NCBI GenBank assembly: GCA_001464895.1
Contig: LNEE01000017.1
Coordinates: 124,001-188,000, forward strand
DNA from: Betaproteobacteria bacterium Ga0077532
GTDB taxonomy: Bacteria; Pseudomonadota; Gammaproteobacteria; Burkholderiales; Ga0077523
Length of the DNA: 64,000 nt
Direction of reading: 5' to 3'
Shown: piece after piece, positions 45,490 to 53,107 of the stretch
Layout of the letters: every line of letters starts with the position of its first letter
How positions within the stretch are numbered: the first letter of the stretch is position 1
Program-made: the position numbers and the translations under genes
Notes under the pieces: generated by a model
What the model was told of the DNA's origin: nothing
Databases searched by the model: none
Seen by the model: the letters and a program-made list of their open reading frames with translations, nothing else

Positions 45490-46236
45490 TCAGGGCTTCG
45501 CAGCGGCAGTGAGGACCTCGAGCGCCGCATTGCGGAGGCTGTCGGGATAGCGGCGCGCGAACGCCGCTGCCGCTGTCTGCGCGCGCTTCAGATGATCCGC
45601 GGCGCGCGCTCTATCGGGGAGGATTCCCGCAGCCTGCACGTGCTGGACGGCTGCCACGAAGTCGATCTCCTCCTGCTCGGGATGCGGGGGCTTGCGCGAT
45701 GCCAGGCGCTCAGCCAGCCGGATCTGCTCCTCCAGTTCAGCCCAAGGAAGGCGCGAGCGCGACGGATCGGCATCGAAGCTGTCGTAGAAGCGCCCGGTCA
45801 GCAGGCGGAATGCAGCGTCGCCGCCCCGCGCATCCGCGTCGAGCTTCAAGGCCTCGACATAGTGCGACGCGGGCACGACGAATCGCCCGGATCCCGCGCT
45901 GGCCGCGAGTTCGAGACCCCGTCCCTTCAACTCCTTGATGAGAAGATGCGTCGCAAGGCCCTGCACCCGACCGTGCATCGCGACATCGCGATTCAGGAGT
46001 TCGCGGATCTCGTCCAACATGCGTCCGAGGTCGTAGTGCGCGTCCGCTCGCACCCGGGACGGCGCCTTGCCCCTCACTGTCGATAGATCGCTATCCGCGC
46101 GGGCGAGGTACTTCTCCACGGCCTCGGCAGTGATGAGATCGTGCGCCCATGCAGCCGGAACCAACGGCGTCGCCGGCAAGGCGCACAGTGCGAGAAAGAC
46201 ACGAACCACCACACGACGAAACAGGAACACCCGCAT
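45490..46236 (-). CDS. Hypothetical exported protein, helical
   Basis: Protein of 248 aa without a family I can name. A signal peptide (about 1-31, ending AWA) is followed by helical sequence, with the segment RVRADAHYDLGRMLDEIRELLNRDVAMHG and two later helices rich in Ala, Arg and Glu; TPR-like folding is possible. Its ATG shares one base with the stop of the preceding receptor-like gene (TGATG), placing it in the formamidase operon. Confidence 0.7.
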   Translation of the reverse strand: MRVFLFRRVVVRVFLALCALPATPLVPAAWAHDLITAEAVEKYLARADSDLSTVRGKAPSRVRADAHYDLGRMLDEIRELLNRDVAMHGRVQGLATHLLIKELKGRGLELAASAGSGRFVVPASHYVEALKLDADARGGDAAFRLLTGRFYDSFDADPSRSRLPWAELEEQIRLAERLASRKPPHPEQEEIDFVAAVQHVQAAGILPDRARAADHLKRAQTAAAAFARRYPDSLRNAALEVLTAAAKP

Positions 46237-46805
46237 CAACTCTCGGACGGCAATGGCTCTCCACGGGCGAAGGCCGCGGCACCCTCGTGCGTCGGGATGG
46301 TGTTCTGTGCGCGCGCGGTGACGGCATCCCGCGTCGGCACGACCAGCCCGTCGATGCCGCCCGCCTCGACGATCGACTGCGCGATGAGCCACCCATGGTG
46401 AAACGGAAAATCCTCCCGCGCGACCAGCTGATGGGTCGCGTTCTCCACGATGACGCGAAGAGGCGTGGCGAAGTAGTCCTCGAACGGGGGCGCCGCCATC
46501 GAAAGGGCCAGCGCATGGGCCCGGGAGACGACGGCGACGTCGGCCTGCGCGGTGGACATCAGGCTCGCGATGCGGGCATCGGTGGGGGCCCGCACGACCT
46601 GCGCCCGGCTGGAGGGAAGGCTCTGCTTCAGCGCAGCGGTGATGCGCTCGCCGAGCTCGTCGGACAGCATGTCCTCCCGGCTGGTGTGCACGAGCAGGAA
46701 CCGCTTCCGGAAGATCTTCCACTGGTTGTAGGGCGTGTGGGCGGCGAGCAGGGTGCTCGCCGCCACCGCGCCGAGCGCAGCCAATGCGCGTCGGCGCGGC
46801 ACCAT
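46236..46805 (-). CDS. Exported small-molecule receptor-like protein (TAXI/PhnD-like)
   Basis: Protein of 189 aa. Its N terminus has an Arg run (PRRRALAALG), so Tat export is possible, and then a hydrophobic signal. The mature part resembles a short type II binding domain of TAXI/PhnD type (TDARIASLMSTAQADVAVVSRAHALAL). It is much shorter than usual TAXI receptors (about 320 aa), so it may be a minimal or partial receptor. ATG 46805 shares one base with the formamidase stop. No TRAP permease is nearby. Confidence 0.6.
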   Translation of the reverse strand: MVPRRRALAALGAVAASTLLAAHTPYNQWKIFRKRFLLVHTSREDMLSDELGERITAALKQSLPSSRAQVVRAPTDARIASLMSTAQADVAVVSRAHALALSMAAPPFEDYFATPLRVIVENATHQLVAREDFPFHHGWLIAQSIVEAGGIDGLVVPTRDAVTARAQNTIPTHEGAAAFARGEPLPSES

Positions 46806-48076
46806 CACTTCTTGCCCTTGAAGATTTCCAGCGGGCAGATGGTCGACACTGCGTAGTTCGGCACGTCGACGACGTTGCCGATGCGCAGATCGCACGCCAC
46901 GCTCGTGATCACGTAGGCCTGCTCGGGGGTGTAGCCCTTGCTCTTCACCAACCAGTCGATCATCTCGATCAGCGAGGCGCGGGCCGCGAGCGAGAGGTCC
47001 TCGGACAGGTTCGTGAGCGGCCCCATGATCTTGCCGTCGATGTAGCTCGAGTACGGCGGGATCGAACCGGCGGGCTTCAGCGGGTAGCCCACGGTCGCAT
47101 AGAACGCGTCGGGCTCGAGCTTCTTCAACTGGGAACCACCCTCGAAGTGCGGGCCGCTCTTGATCATCGAGGCCATGCCCTTGCGGATCTCGGTGCGGAC
47201 GGTGACCTTCGCGCCCATCTCGATCGCGGTGCCCGCCACTTCACCGTCTCCCTGCGCGTAGTGCACGTCGCCGATGAAGAGACCACAGCCGTCGATGAAG
47301 CACGGCAGCAGCAGCGTGGTGCCGACCTGCATCTGCTTGATGTCCATGTTCCCGCCGTTCTCGCGCGGGGGGATGGTGCGCACGCACTTGTCCTTGTGCG
47401 ATCCGGTCGGGCCGCAGACCGCCTTGGGCATGGCGCCCGTGGGCTGCGGCGGAAGGGCGATGCCGCCAGCCGTGTTGAGTGCACCTTCGCGCTCGAGGAT
47501 CGTCTCGATCTCGGGATAGCCGGGCAACACGCCGACCGTTCCCATGAAACCGTTGAACGGGATCGCAACGCCCGGGATCTCGGTGGCCACGGCCTCGAGA
47601 CGGTTCAGCCGCCAGTTGGCGATGAAAGGCTTGTCGAAGATGTCACGGAGGAAACCGAAGCCGGGGACGACGGTGGTGTAGCCGTACTCGTCGGGCTCGA
47701 TGTCCACGAGCGTGACGGCCAGCACATCGCCCCGCTTCGCGCCTTCGATGTACACGGGGCCGGTGATCGGGTGCACGAGATTCAGGTCGATGCCGCCGAT
47801 GTCCTTCGGCTCGGAGTTCACCGTGAGATCTGCGTCGAGCGCGTCGCGCGTCTCGTAGATGATGAGCTGACCCGGCTTGGCCCTGCCCACCGGCGGGATC
47901 GCAGGATGGTAGCGATTCATGCAGTTCGGGTCGTCGTTGCAGTGCGCGCCCTTCTTGGTGATCCGCACGATCGACTGGGTCTTGACGTCGGTGGTGTCGG
48001 CGAGGGCGGGCAGTGCAACTGACGCCGCGGCGATGGCGGCGGCAACGGTGGCGAGGCGCAGTTTCACGATCATCAT
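46805..48076 (-). CDS. Acetamidase/formamidase family protein with signal peptide
   Basis: FmdA/AmdA-type hydrolase of about 423 aa. Unusually, it begins with a Sec signal (KLRLATVAAA..., cleavage after ALA), so it should be periplasmic; known formamidases are cytoplasmic. Family marks include LNLVHPITGPVYIEGAKRGD, FIGDVHYAQGDGEV and ITSVACDLRIGNVVD. Three starts are possible: ATG 48076, ATG 48073 and GTG 48067; GTG best fits the GGGAG spacing. It leads an operon with a receptor-like and a helical exported protein. Confidence 0.88.
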   Translation of the reverse strand: MMIVKLRLATVAAAIAAASVALPALADTTDVKTQSIVRITKKGAHCNDDPNCMNRYHPAIPPVGRAKPGQLIIYETRDALDADLTVNSEPKDIGGIDLNLVHPITGPVYIEGAKRGDVLAVTLVDIEPDEYGYTTVVPGFGFLRDIFDKPFIANWRLNRLEAVATEIPGVAIPFNGFMGTVGVLPGYPEIETILEREGALNTAGGIALPPQPTGAMPKAVCGPTGSHKDKCVRTIPPRENGGNMDIKQMQVGTTLLLPCFIDGCGLFIGDVHYAQGDGEVAGTAIEMGAKVTVRTEIRKGMASMIKSGPHFEGGSQLKKLEPDAFYATVGYPLKPAGSIPPYSSYIDGKIMGPLTNLSEDLSLAARASLIEMIDWLVKSKGYTPEQAYVITSVACDLRIGNVVDVPNYAVSTICPLEIFKGKK

Positions 48077-48227
48077 CTCCCAGGGATTAAGACGACTATG
48101 CGTTCACTTCATACGCTTTTGGGCTTCTTAGTTCTTAGATCAGATGCCTGGCGGACACGGCATTCGATGAAAGTGCGGGAATGTTCTTGAACGCCCCCTA
48201 TCATGTCAATGCACGCACCACGATGGA

Positions 48228-49343
48228 TCAGCCGAGAACGCGTTGCACCGTCCAGATGAGGCCACAGATCATCAAAGCCGCCGACACACCTTTGACGAGA
48301 CGAGGATCACGCCCACCGCCGTGATGTGCATCGGCCGCCATCAGCAATGCGAGTCCCGCAAGGACGACGCCGATCTGCCCCACCTCCACACCGACGTTGA
48401 AGGCTGCGAGTGCCAGGACGACGGCATCCGGCGGAAGACCGAATTCGCGAAGCGCGCCCGCGAAGCCGAATCCGTGGATCAATCCGAACAGGAAGGTGAG
48501 CCGCCAACGCCGGTCGATGTCCCGCACGAAGAAATTCTCCGCGGCGACATAGACGATGGACAGCGCAATCAGCACCTCCACGGGTCCGGCAGGCACACGC
48601 ACGACATCGAGCACGGCGAGGGCCAGAGTGATCGAGTGCGCCAGCGTGAACGTCGTGATGACCCGCATCAGCGGCCATGGCCGCCGCCCCCACAGAATCA
48701 CGGCCAAGACGAAGGCCATGTGATCCCAGCCGAACGCGATGTGCTCGACACCGGTGACGAAGTAGTGCCACCCGACGTCCACGACGTTGCCCGCGACGGT
48801 CGCGAGCACCACCCGTGGCGTCCCCGCCGACAGCAGCGCGAACCGCTTCGCGTCTCCGGAGAGCGCGAAGATGTGCTTCGCGGCAGGGTCGATATCGTGG
48901 AACAGCGACACTGCGTAGACGAGCACCCCGCCACCTGGCGGGCAAGTCCAGCGCATCGCAAGCACCACATGCCCCGCCTTCGCGTCCACCGCCCCCGGCG
49001 AGGAGTGGCACGACGCCCCGCCTTCGAACGACAGCGAGGTCCTGGCAACCGCCAGGGCTGCGATGGCTTCGGTGTTCGAGCGCAAGGCGTCCATGGAGAC
49101 GCCTCCGGCGCTGTCTGCCAACTGCGTTCGCATCGCCGCGTCGAGATCGCGTGCGTCCATTTCGATCACGGCTTCCACGACCCGGCCCTGCAGCACCAGG
49201 CGGGCGCTGGAGATCTGCGTGGCGTGGGGCCAGGCGCAGTTGGCGAAGAGGATCGCGAAAACCAGCAGGACTCCGCGCAGGCGGGCACGCAGCTTCTGGG
49301 ACACGGCAGGTCCGTTGGGGGCGACGGACCGGATCATACCCAT
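48228..49343 (-). CDS. HupE/UreJ-family membrane protein
   Basis: Protein of 371 aa. A signal-like segment (about 25-40), a soluble periplasmic region of roughly 150 residues and then about six spans with GVEHIAFGWDHMAFVLAV, HSITLALAVL, ENFF and FGLIHGFGFAGAL, the HupE/UreJ_2 signature with conserved His residues. Relatives are suspected nickel or metal permeases, but none of the long-N-terminus type is proven. A GTG that would start SQKLRARLRG is an alternative start. Confidence 0.85.
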   Translation of the reverse strand: MGMIRSVAPNGPAVSQKLRARLRGVLLVFAILFANCAWPHATQISSARLVLQGRVVEAVIEMDARDLDAAMRTQLADSAGGVSMDALRSNTEAIAALAVARTSLSFEGGASCHSSPGAVDAKAGHVVLAMRWTCPPGGGVLVYAVSLFHDIDPAAKHIFALSGDAKRFALLSAGTPRVVLATVAGNVVDVGWHYFVTGVEHIAFGWDHMAFVLAVILWGRRPWPLMRVITTFTLAHSITLALAVLDVVRVPAGPVEVLIALSIVYVAAENFFVRDIDRRWRLTFLFGLIHGFGFAGALREFGLPPDAVVLALAAFNVGVEVGQIGVVLAGLALLMAADAHHGGGRDPRLVKGVSAALMICGLIWTVQRVLG

Positions 49344-49432
49344 CGCGCCCGTCGACCGAGGCGCTTGACGGTGGCCGATCGGATGCCCAGATTGACCCCG
49401 TCGGGAACACCATCGAGATCAAGGAGAGCGGC

Positions 49433-50917
49433 ATGTTCGAATCGGCGGAGATCGGTCATCAGGCCTCGAAGAAGACCTATCGCGAACAGGAACCGGTGCT
49501 CCGCCAGGCCCTGCTAGAGGCGCAGTACCGATTGCTGGAGCAGGCACGCTTTCCGGTTGTCATCCTCGTGAACGGCGTGGACGGCGCTGGCAAGGGCGAG
49601 ACCGTGAACCTCCTGAACGAGTGGATGGACCCGCGGCACATCCGGACCGAAGGATTCGGTCCGGCCTCGCCCGAGGAACTCGAAAGGCCGACGCTGTGGC
49701 GCTTCTGGCGAGCGCTTCCACCGAAGGGCCGGATCGGCATCCTCTTCGGCTCCTGGTATACCGAGCCGATCCTGAAGCGCGTGCTCGGCCATGCGAAGCG
49801 CGCCGCGTTCCAGCACGAACTGGAACGCATCCGGCACTTCGAGAGAATGCTTGTCGCGGAGGGGGCGCTGGTCATAAAGCTGTGGTTCCACCTCTCGCAT
49901 CCGGCGCAGAAGAAGCGCCTCGAAGGTTTGGAGAAGGACCCCCGCACGCGATGGCGCGTCACTCCCGAGGACTGGAAGCGGTACAGGCACTACGACGAGT
50001 TCGTCAGCGTCTGCGAGGGGGCTCTTCGGGAGACGAGCACGGGCGAGGCGCCCTGGCACGTGGTCGATGGCAGCGAACCCCGATACCGCTCGCTTTTCGT
50101 GGGGCGGCTGATCCTCGATGCCCTCACCCGACGCCTGGACGGTCCGCCGCCCGTCGTCTCCCCGGCGCCACCGCCACCCACGCCGCCGATCGACGGCCGC
50201 GACGTCCTGAACACGCTCGACTACGGACAGCGGTTGTCCCGCGAGCGATACGGAAAGCGGCTCGAGCGTGAGCAGGCGCGCCTCAATCAACTCACTCGTG
50301 ATCCCCGGATGCGCAACCGCTCACTTGCGATCGTGTTCGAAGGCATGGATGCCGCGGGCAAGGGCAGCACCATCCGCAGGATCACCCAGGCACTCGACGC
50401 CCGCTTCTATCGGGTGATCCCGGTCGCAGCCCCCACAGACGAGGAACGGGCGCAGCCTTACCTTTGGCGCTTCTGGCGCCATCTGCCTCGCCGCGGGCAT
50501 GCAGCGATCTTCGATAGGTCGTGGTACGGCCGGGTACTCGTCGAACGCGTGGAAGGCTTCTGCACCGAGGCCGACTGGATGCGCGGCTACCCGGAGATCA
50601 ACGACTTCGAGGAGCAGCTCGCCGAGGCAGGCGTGATCGTCGCCAAGTTCTGGCTGGCAATCACCCCGGAGGAGCAGCTCCGGCGCTTCCGCGAACGGGA
50701 AGAGACGCCGCACAAGCAGTTCAAGATCACGCCGGACGACTGGCGCAACCGGGAGAAGTGGCCCGCCTACGAGCGGGCCGTGTCGGACATGGTGGCGCGG
50801 ACGTCGACCGACATCGCGCGGTGGGAGGTGATCGCGGCCGAGGACAAGCTCCACGGCCGCATCGACGTGCTCGAACGCCTCAACCGGCTCGTCGGGCGCG
50901 CGCTCGACGCAGACTGA
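49433..50917 (+). CDS. pap: Polyphosphate:AMP phosphotransferase, two PPK2 domains
   Basis: Protein of 494 aa that uses polyphosphate to make ADP from AMP. It has two fused PPK2 domains: Walker A GVDGAGKGE (48-56) in the first and GMDAAGKGS (304-312) in the second, each with a FGSWYTEP- or FDRSWYGR-type lid. Duplicate PPK2 proteins of this size are class II PAPs. AAGGAGAG precedes ATG 49433. The 3' end overlaps the convergent PEP-CTERM gene by 38 bases. Confidence 0.95.
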   Translation: MFESAEIGHQASKKTYREQEPVLRQALLEAQYRLLEQARFPVVILVNGVDGAGKGETVNLLNEWMDPRHIRTEGFGPASPEELERPTLWRFWRALPPKGRIGILFGSWYTEPILKRVLGHAKRAAFQHELERIRHFERMLVAEGALVIKLWFHLSHPAQKKRLEGLEKDPRTRWRVTPEDWKRYRHYDEFVSVCEGALRETSTGEAPWHVVDGSEPRYRSLFVGRLILDALTRRLDGPPPVVSPAPPPPTPPIDGRDVLNTLDYGQRLSRERYGKRLEREQARLNQLTRDPRMRNRSLAIVFEGMDAAGKGSTIRRITQALDARFYRVIPVAAPTDEERAQPYLWRFWRHLPRRGHAAIFDRSWYGRVLVERVEGFCTEADWMRGYPEINDFEEQLAEAGVIVAKFWLAITPEEQLRRFREREETPHKQFKITPDDWRNREKWPAYERAVSDMVARTSTDIARWEVIAAEDKLHGRIDVLERLNRLVGRALDAD

Positions 50918-51722
50918 ACACGGCGGCCGCGGCCGCGAGTGCCAGGGGCGCTGCCGGTTCCGGGATCTGCCCGGCCGGGAGCGGATCGACGGTGATGATG
51001 TCGTTGGCGCAGTACATCGTCCACTGCACATCGAAGGGCACCAGCGGACCGCCCGCACCCCAGTTCGCGCCGAACGCCGACAGCGGCAGCGCGGCTTCGA
51101 TCACGTAGTGCAGGTCCGAGGCGTATTGCCCGACGTTGTTGATGCCCACGGACGAGTAGACGAGCTGGCCGGTGCCCACTGCAGTGCCGGACCTCAGCGC
51201 CACCACGTCCGTCGCAGGACGGGACGGTGTCGCCAGTTGGCCCGGGGCGCTCCAGATACCGTAGTTCCAGGCGGTGGCGGCATAGACGGTTCCTGGAGTT
51301 AGTCCGGCGTAGTTCTTCACCGCCATCCCGTACTCCCACGTCTGGTCGCGACCGAAGTCGATGGCGATGTCGCCGGCGCCGTAGGAGTTTGCGGCAGGGT
51401 TGTGGGGGTTGTCCGGCGGCAGGCCGGTGACGATCAGGACGTACAGCCAATTGGCGTCCCAGTCGAGGTAGATGGCCTCCGCGTCGTACCGCTGGCCGCC
51501 GTAGCCGGGTGAGAGGAACACGTTCGAAGGTCCCGTCTGATCCTCGACGATGAACTCCTTCACGGAGGCCGAGGGTGTCCAGTCCGACGCCTGACCGGTC
51601 CGCTGGAGGCCCCAGTCGGCGAAGTTCCCGTCGATCGTGTAGGCGAATGCCTGGAGAGAAGCCGCGGAGAGGGCGAGCCCCGCAGCGAAGCGAAGGGAAG
51701 ACTTGGAGAGATTGAAGGCCAT
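50880..51722 (-). CDS. PEP-CTERM-sorted secreted protein
   Basis: Exported protein of 280 aa. A Sec signal (about 1-22, ending AFA) is followed by a beta-rich region (YTIDGNFADWG, DIAIDFGRDQTWEYGMAV) resembling DOMON/CBM9-like or other extracellular binding folds. The C terminus is a classic PEP-CTERM tag: IPEP at 253-256, a hydrophobic span and RRARARR. An exosortase elsewhere should cut and anchor it, commonly with exopolysaccharide. The start ATG 51722 is fixed by the sigma-54-type promoter, which overlaps the other possible ATG (51749). Confidence 0.9.
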   Translation of the reverse strand: MAFNLSKSSLRFAAGLALSAASLQAFAYTIDGNFADWGLQRTGQASDWTPSASVKEFIVEDQTGPSNVFLSPGYGGQRYDAEAIYLDWDANWLYVLIVTGLPPDNPHNPAANSYGAGDIAIDFGRDQTWEYGMAVKNYAGLTPGTVYAATAWNYGIWSAPGQLATPSRPATDVVALRSGTAVGTGQLVYSSVGINNVGQYASDLHYVIEAALPLSAFGANWGAGGPLVPFDVQWTMYCANDIITVDPLPAGQIPEPAAPLALAAAAAVFSLRRARARRAG

Positions 51723-51755
51723 GCTGAATTTCCGAGGTGGCAATGCCATCCCCTT

Positions 51756-51771
51756 CGCAGCATGCGTGCCA
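51756..51771 (-). promoter_or_regulatory. Sigma-54 (RpoN) -24/-12 promoter for the PEP-CTERM gene
   Basis: On the minus strand TGGCACG-CATG-CTGCG matches the consensus TGGCACG-N4-TTGC(A/T) with correct GG-to-GC spacing; only one core base differs. Transcription would begin near 51745, about 23 bases before ATG 51722. An inverted repeat CTAAC-N5-GTTAG (51778-51792) lies just upstream. Confidence 0.7.
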
Positions 51772-52015
51772 CAAAACCTAACTCTTTGTTAGATTTGGAG
51801 CGCCCCAGTCGAGCCCGACACCAACGTCAGAAGACTCGACAGCAATCACCCGTTTTCTACCAATCTGTAAGGTTTTGAAAGGCCAGGTCGCGCTCTGCCT
51901 ACCCCCCTTCCCAGGGTCGGGCCAACTTGGACAAAGCCGGGCAACCCGCTTGTTCGGCTGCGGCCCGGTCGGGGCGCCGCGCGTGCGAGCGCCCGCCCAT
52001 CCCGCGCCCGGTCGA

Positions 52016-52312
52016 CTACTTCGTCTGCGCGTCGGCCTTCACGGCTTCCTGCTTCGGGCAGAGAAGCTCCATCGCCTCGTTGTGACACCAGTGGGCGTTC
52101 ATCCCGAAGTTTTCCTTCAGGCACTGGTAGATGTGATCGCCGATCTCCTGCGTCCAGACGCAGTTCGCGTTCTTGACGTGCATCCGCTCGAGCGTGTTGG
52201 TCGCGGGCGGAACGCCGGCGGCAGGGGACTCCGCAGCGACGGCGGACAAGGAGACGGCGGAGACGGCGCTGGCCAGAACAGCCGACGCCACGATGCTGAG
52301 GATGTGCTTCAT
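52016..52312 (-). CDS. Small secreted four-cysteine protein
   Basis: Protein of 98 aa that I do not recognise. A Sec signal (about 1-27, ending SAVAA) leads to a mature peptide of about 70 residues with C51, C64, C76 and C85, which could form two disulfides, and a Lys/Gln-rich end. AAGGAATTC precedes the ATG. It stands alone, with 290 bases before the next gene in its direction; that gap shows only the sigma-54 site for the neighbouring gene. Confidence 0.75.
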   Translation of the reverse strand: MKHILSIVASAVLASAVSAVSLSAVAAESPAAGVPPATNTLERMHVKNANCVWTQEIGDHIYQCLKENFGMNAHWCHNEAMELLCPKQEAVKADAQTK

Positions 52313-52452
52313 GGAATTCCTTGAAAGGAGAGTCTGTGACGCCTCGATTTCAGGCGGTCTGCGCTCGACCCGATGTCGCGCGCAAGCGGGCGCTTCGAGT
52401 ATAGATCGGGGCCCGTTGGTTCCCGCAAGAGCGGCGCCACGCTGGCGCGGAT

Positions 52453-53094
52453 CTACTCGGCGTCGGGCTGGTTCGCGGGCAGGGCCGCCTCGAAGGCCGA
52501 CAGCGCGGCGCAGGCCGCATCGATCCGGCGGAGCGTGGGATACGGGCCGAGATCGACGGAAAAGCGTCGCGCATTGGCCAGTTGCGGCACGAGGCAGATA
52601 TCGGCCAGCCCCGGAAGGTCGCCGTGACAGAAGCGTCCGGTCTCCGGCTCAGTGGCCAGACGCCGCTCCAGCGCCTCGAGGCCGGTGACCACCCAGTGGG
52701 TGTACCAGGCGAGCTTCTGCGCTTCGGTCACCTGAAGCACGTCGGTCAGGTACTTGAGCACCCGGAGGTTGTTCACGGGATGGATCTCGCACGCGACCAG
52801 CAGTGCGAGGGACCGTACCCGATGGCGCGCCTCGGGGGTCGCAGGCAGCAGCGCCGGCTCGGGCCGCGTCTCCTCGAGATACTCGATGATGGCGAGGGAC
52901 TGCGTGAGCAGCCGACCATCGTCCTCTTCCAGCACGGGGACGAGCGACTGCGGGTTCATCGCCGTGAACGGGGCATCGAACTGCCGCCCCTTGGCGATGT
53001 GCACCGACAGGTACTCGTACGGCAGGCCCTTCAGACCCAGCGCGACACGCACCCGATAGGCTGCGGAACTGCGGAAGTATCCGTGGAGCTTCAT
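52453..53094 (-). CDS. maiA: Zeta-class GST: maleylpyruvate / maleylacetoacetate isomerase
   Basis: Glutathione-dependent cis-trans isomerase of 213 aa. The zeta-class glutathione motif SSAAYRVRVAL (residues 9-19) is intact, and NPQSLVPVLEEDDG and TQSLAIIEYLEE complete the N-terminal thioredoxin-like domain. Because gentisate dioxygenase and fumarylpyruvate hydrolase are in the same gene run, maleylpyruvate is the likely substrate. It is the last gene of the putative 11-gene catabolic operon, 13 bases after the preceding one. Confidence 0.92.
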   Translation of the reverse strand: MKLHGYFRSSAAYRVRVALGLKGLPYEYLSVHIAKGRQFDAPFTAMNPQSLVPVLEEDDGRLLTQSLAIIEYLEETRPEPALLPATPEARHRVRSLALLVACEIHPVNNLRVLKYLTDVLQVTEAQKLAWYTHWVVTGLEALERRLATEPETGRFCHGDLPGLADICLVPQLANARRFSVDLGPYPTLRRIDAACAALSAFEAALPANQPDAE

Positions 53095-53107
53095 CCGTTG
53101 CCTCCCC

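Noticed and set aside
46784..48022. Open frame of 412 codons on the plus strand opposite the formamidase gene
   Set aside because: Shadow of the formamidase coding sequence; composition is His/Arg/Asp-rich and no start signal is seen.
48105..48200. Short open frame of about 30 codons starting MRSLHTLLGF in the gap before the formamidase gene
   Set aside because: No ribosome site, no conservation argument and very short; it lies opposite the formamidase promoter region.
48243..49517. Open frame of 424 codons on the plus strand opposite the HupE/UreJ gene
   Set aside because: The minus-strand frame has the membrane pattern and conserved His motifs; this one has none.
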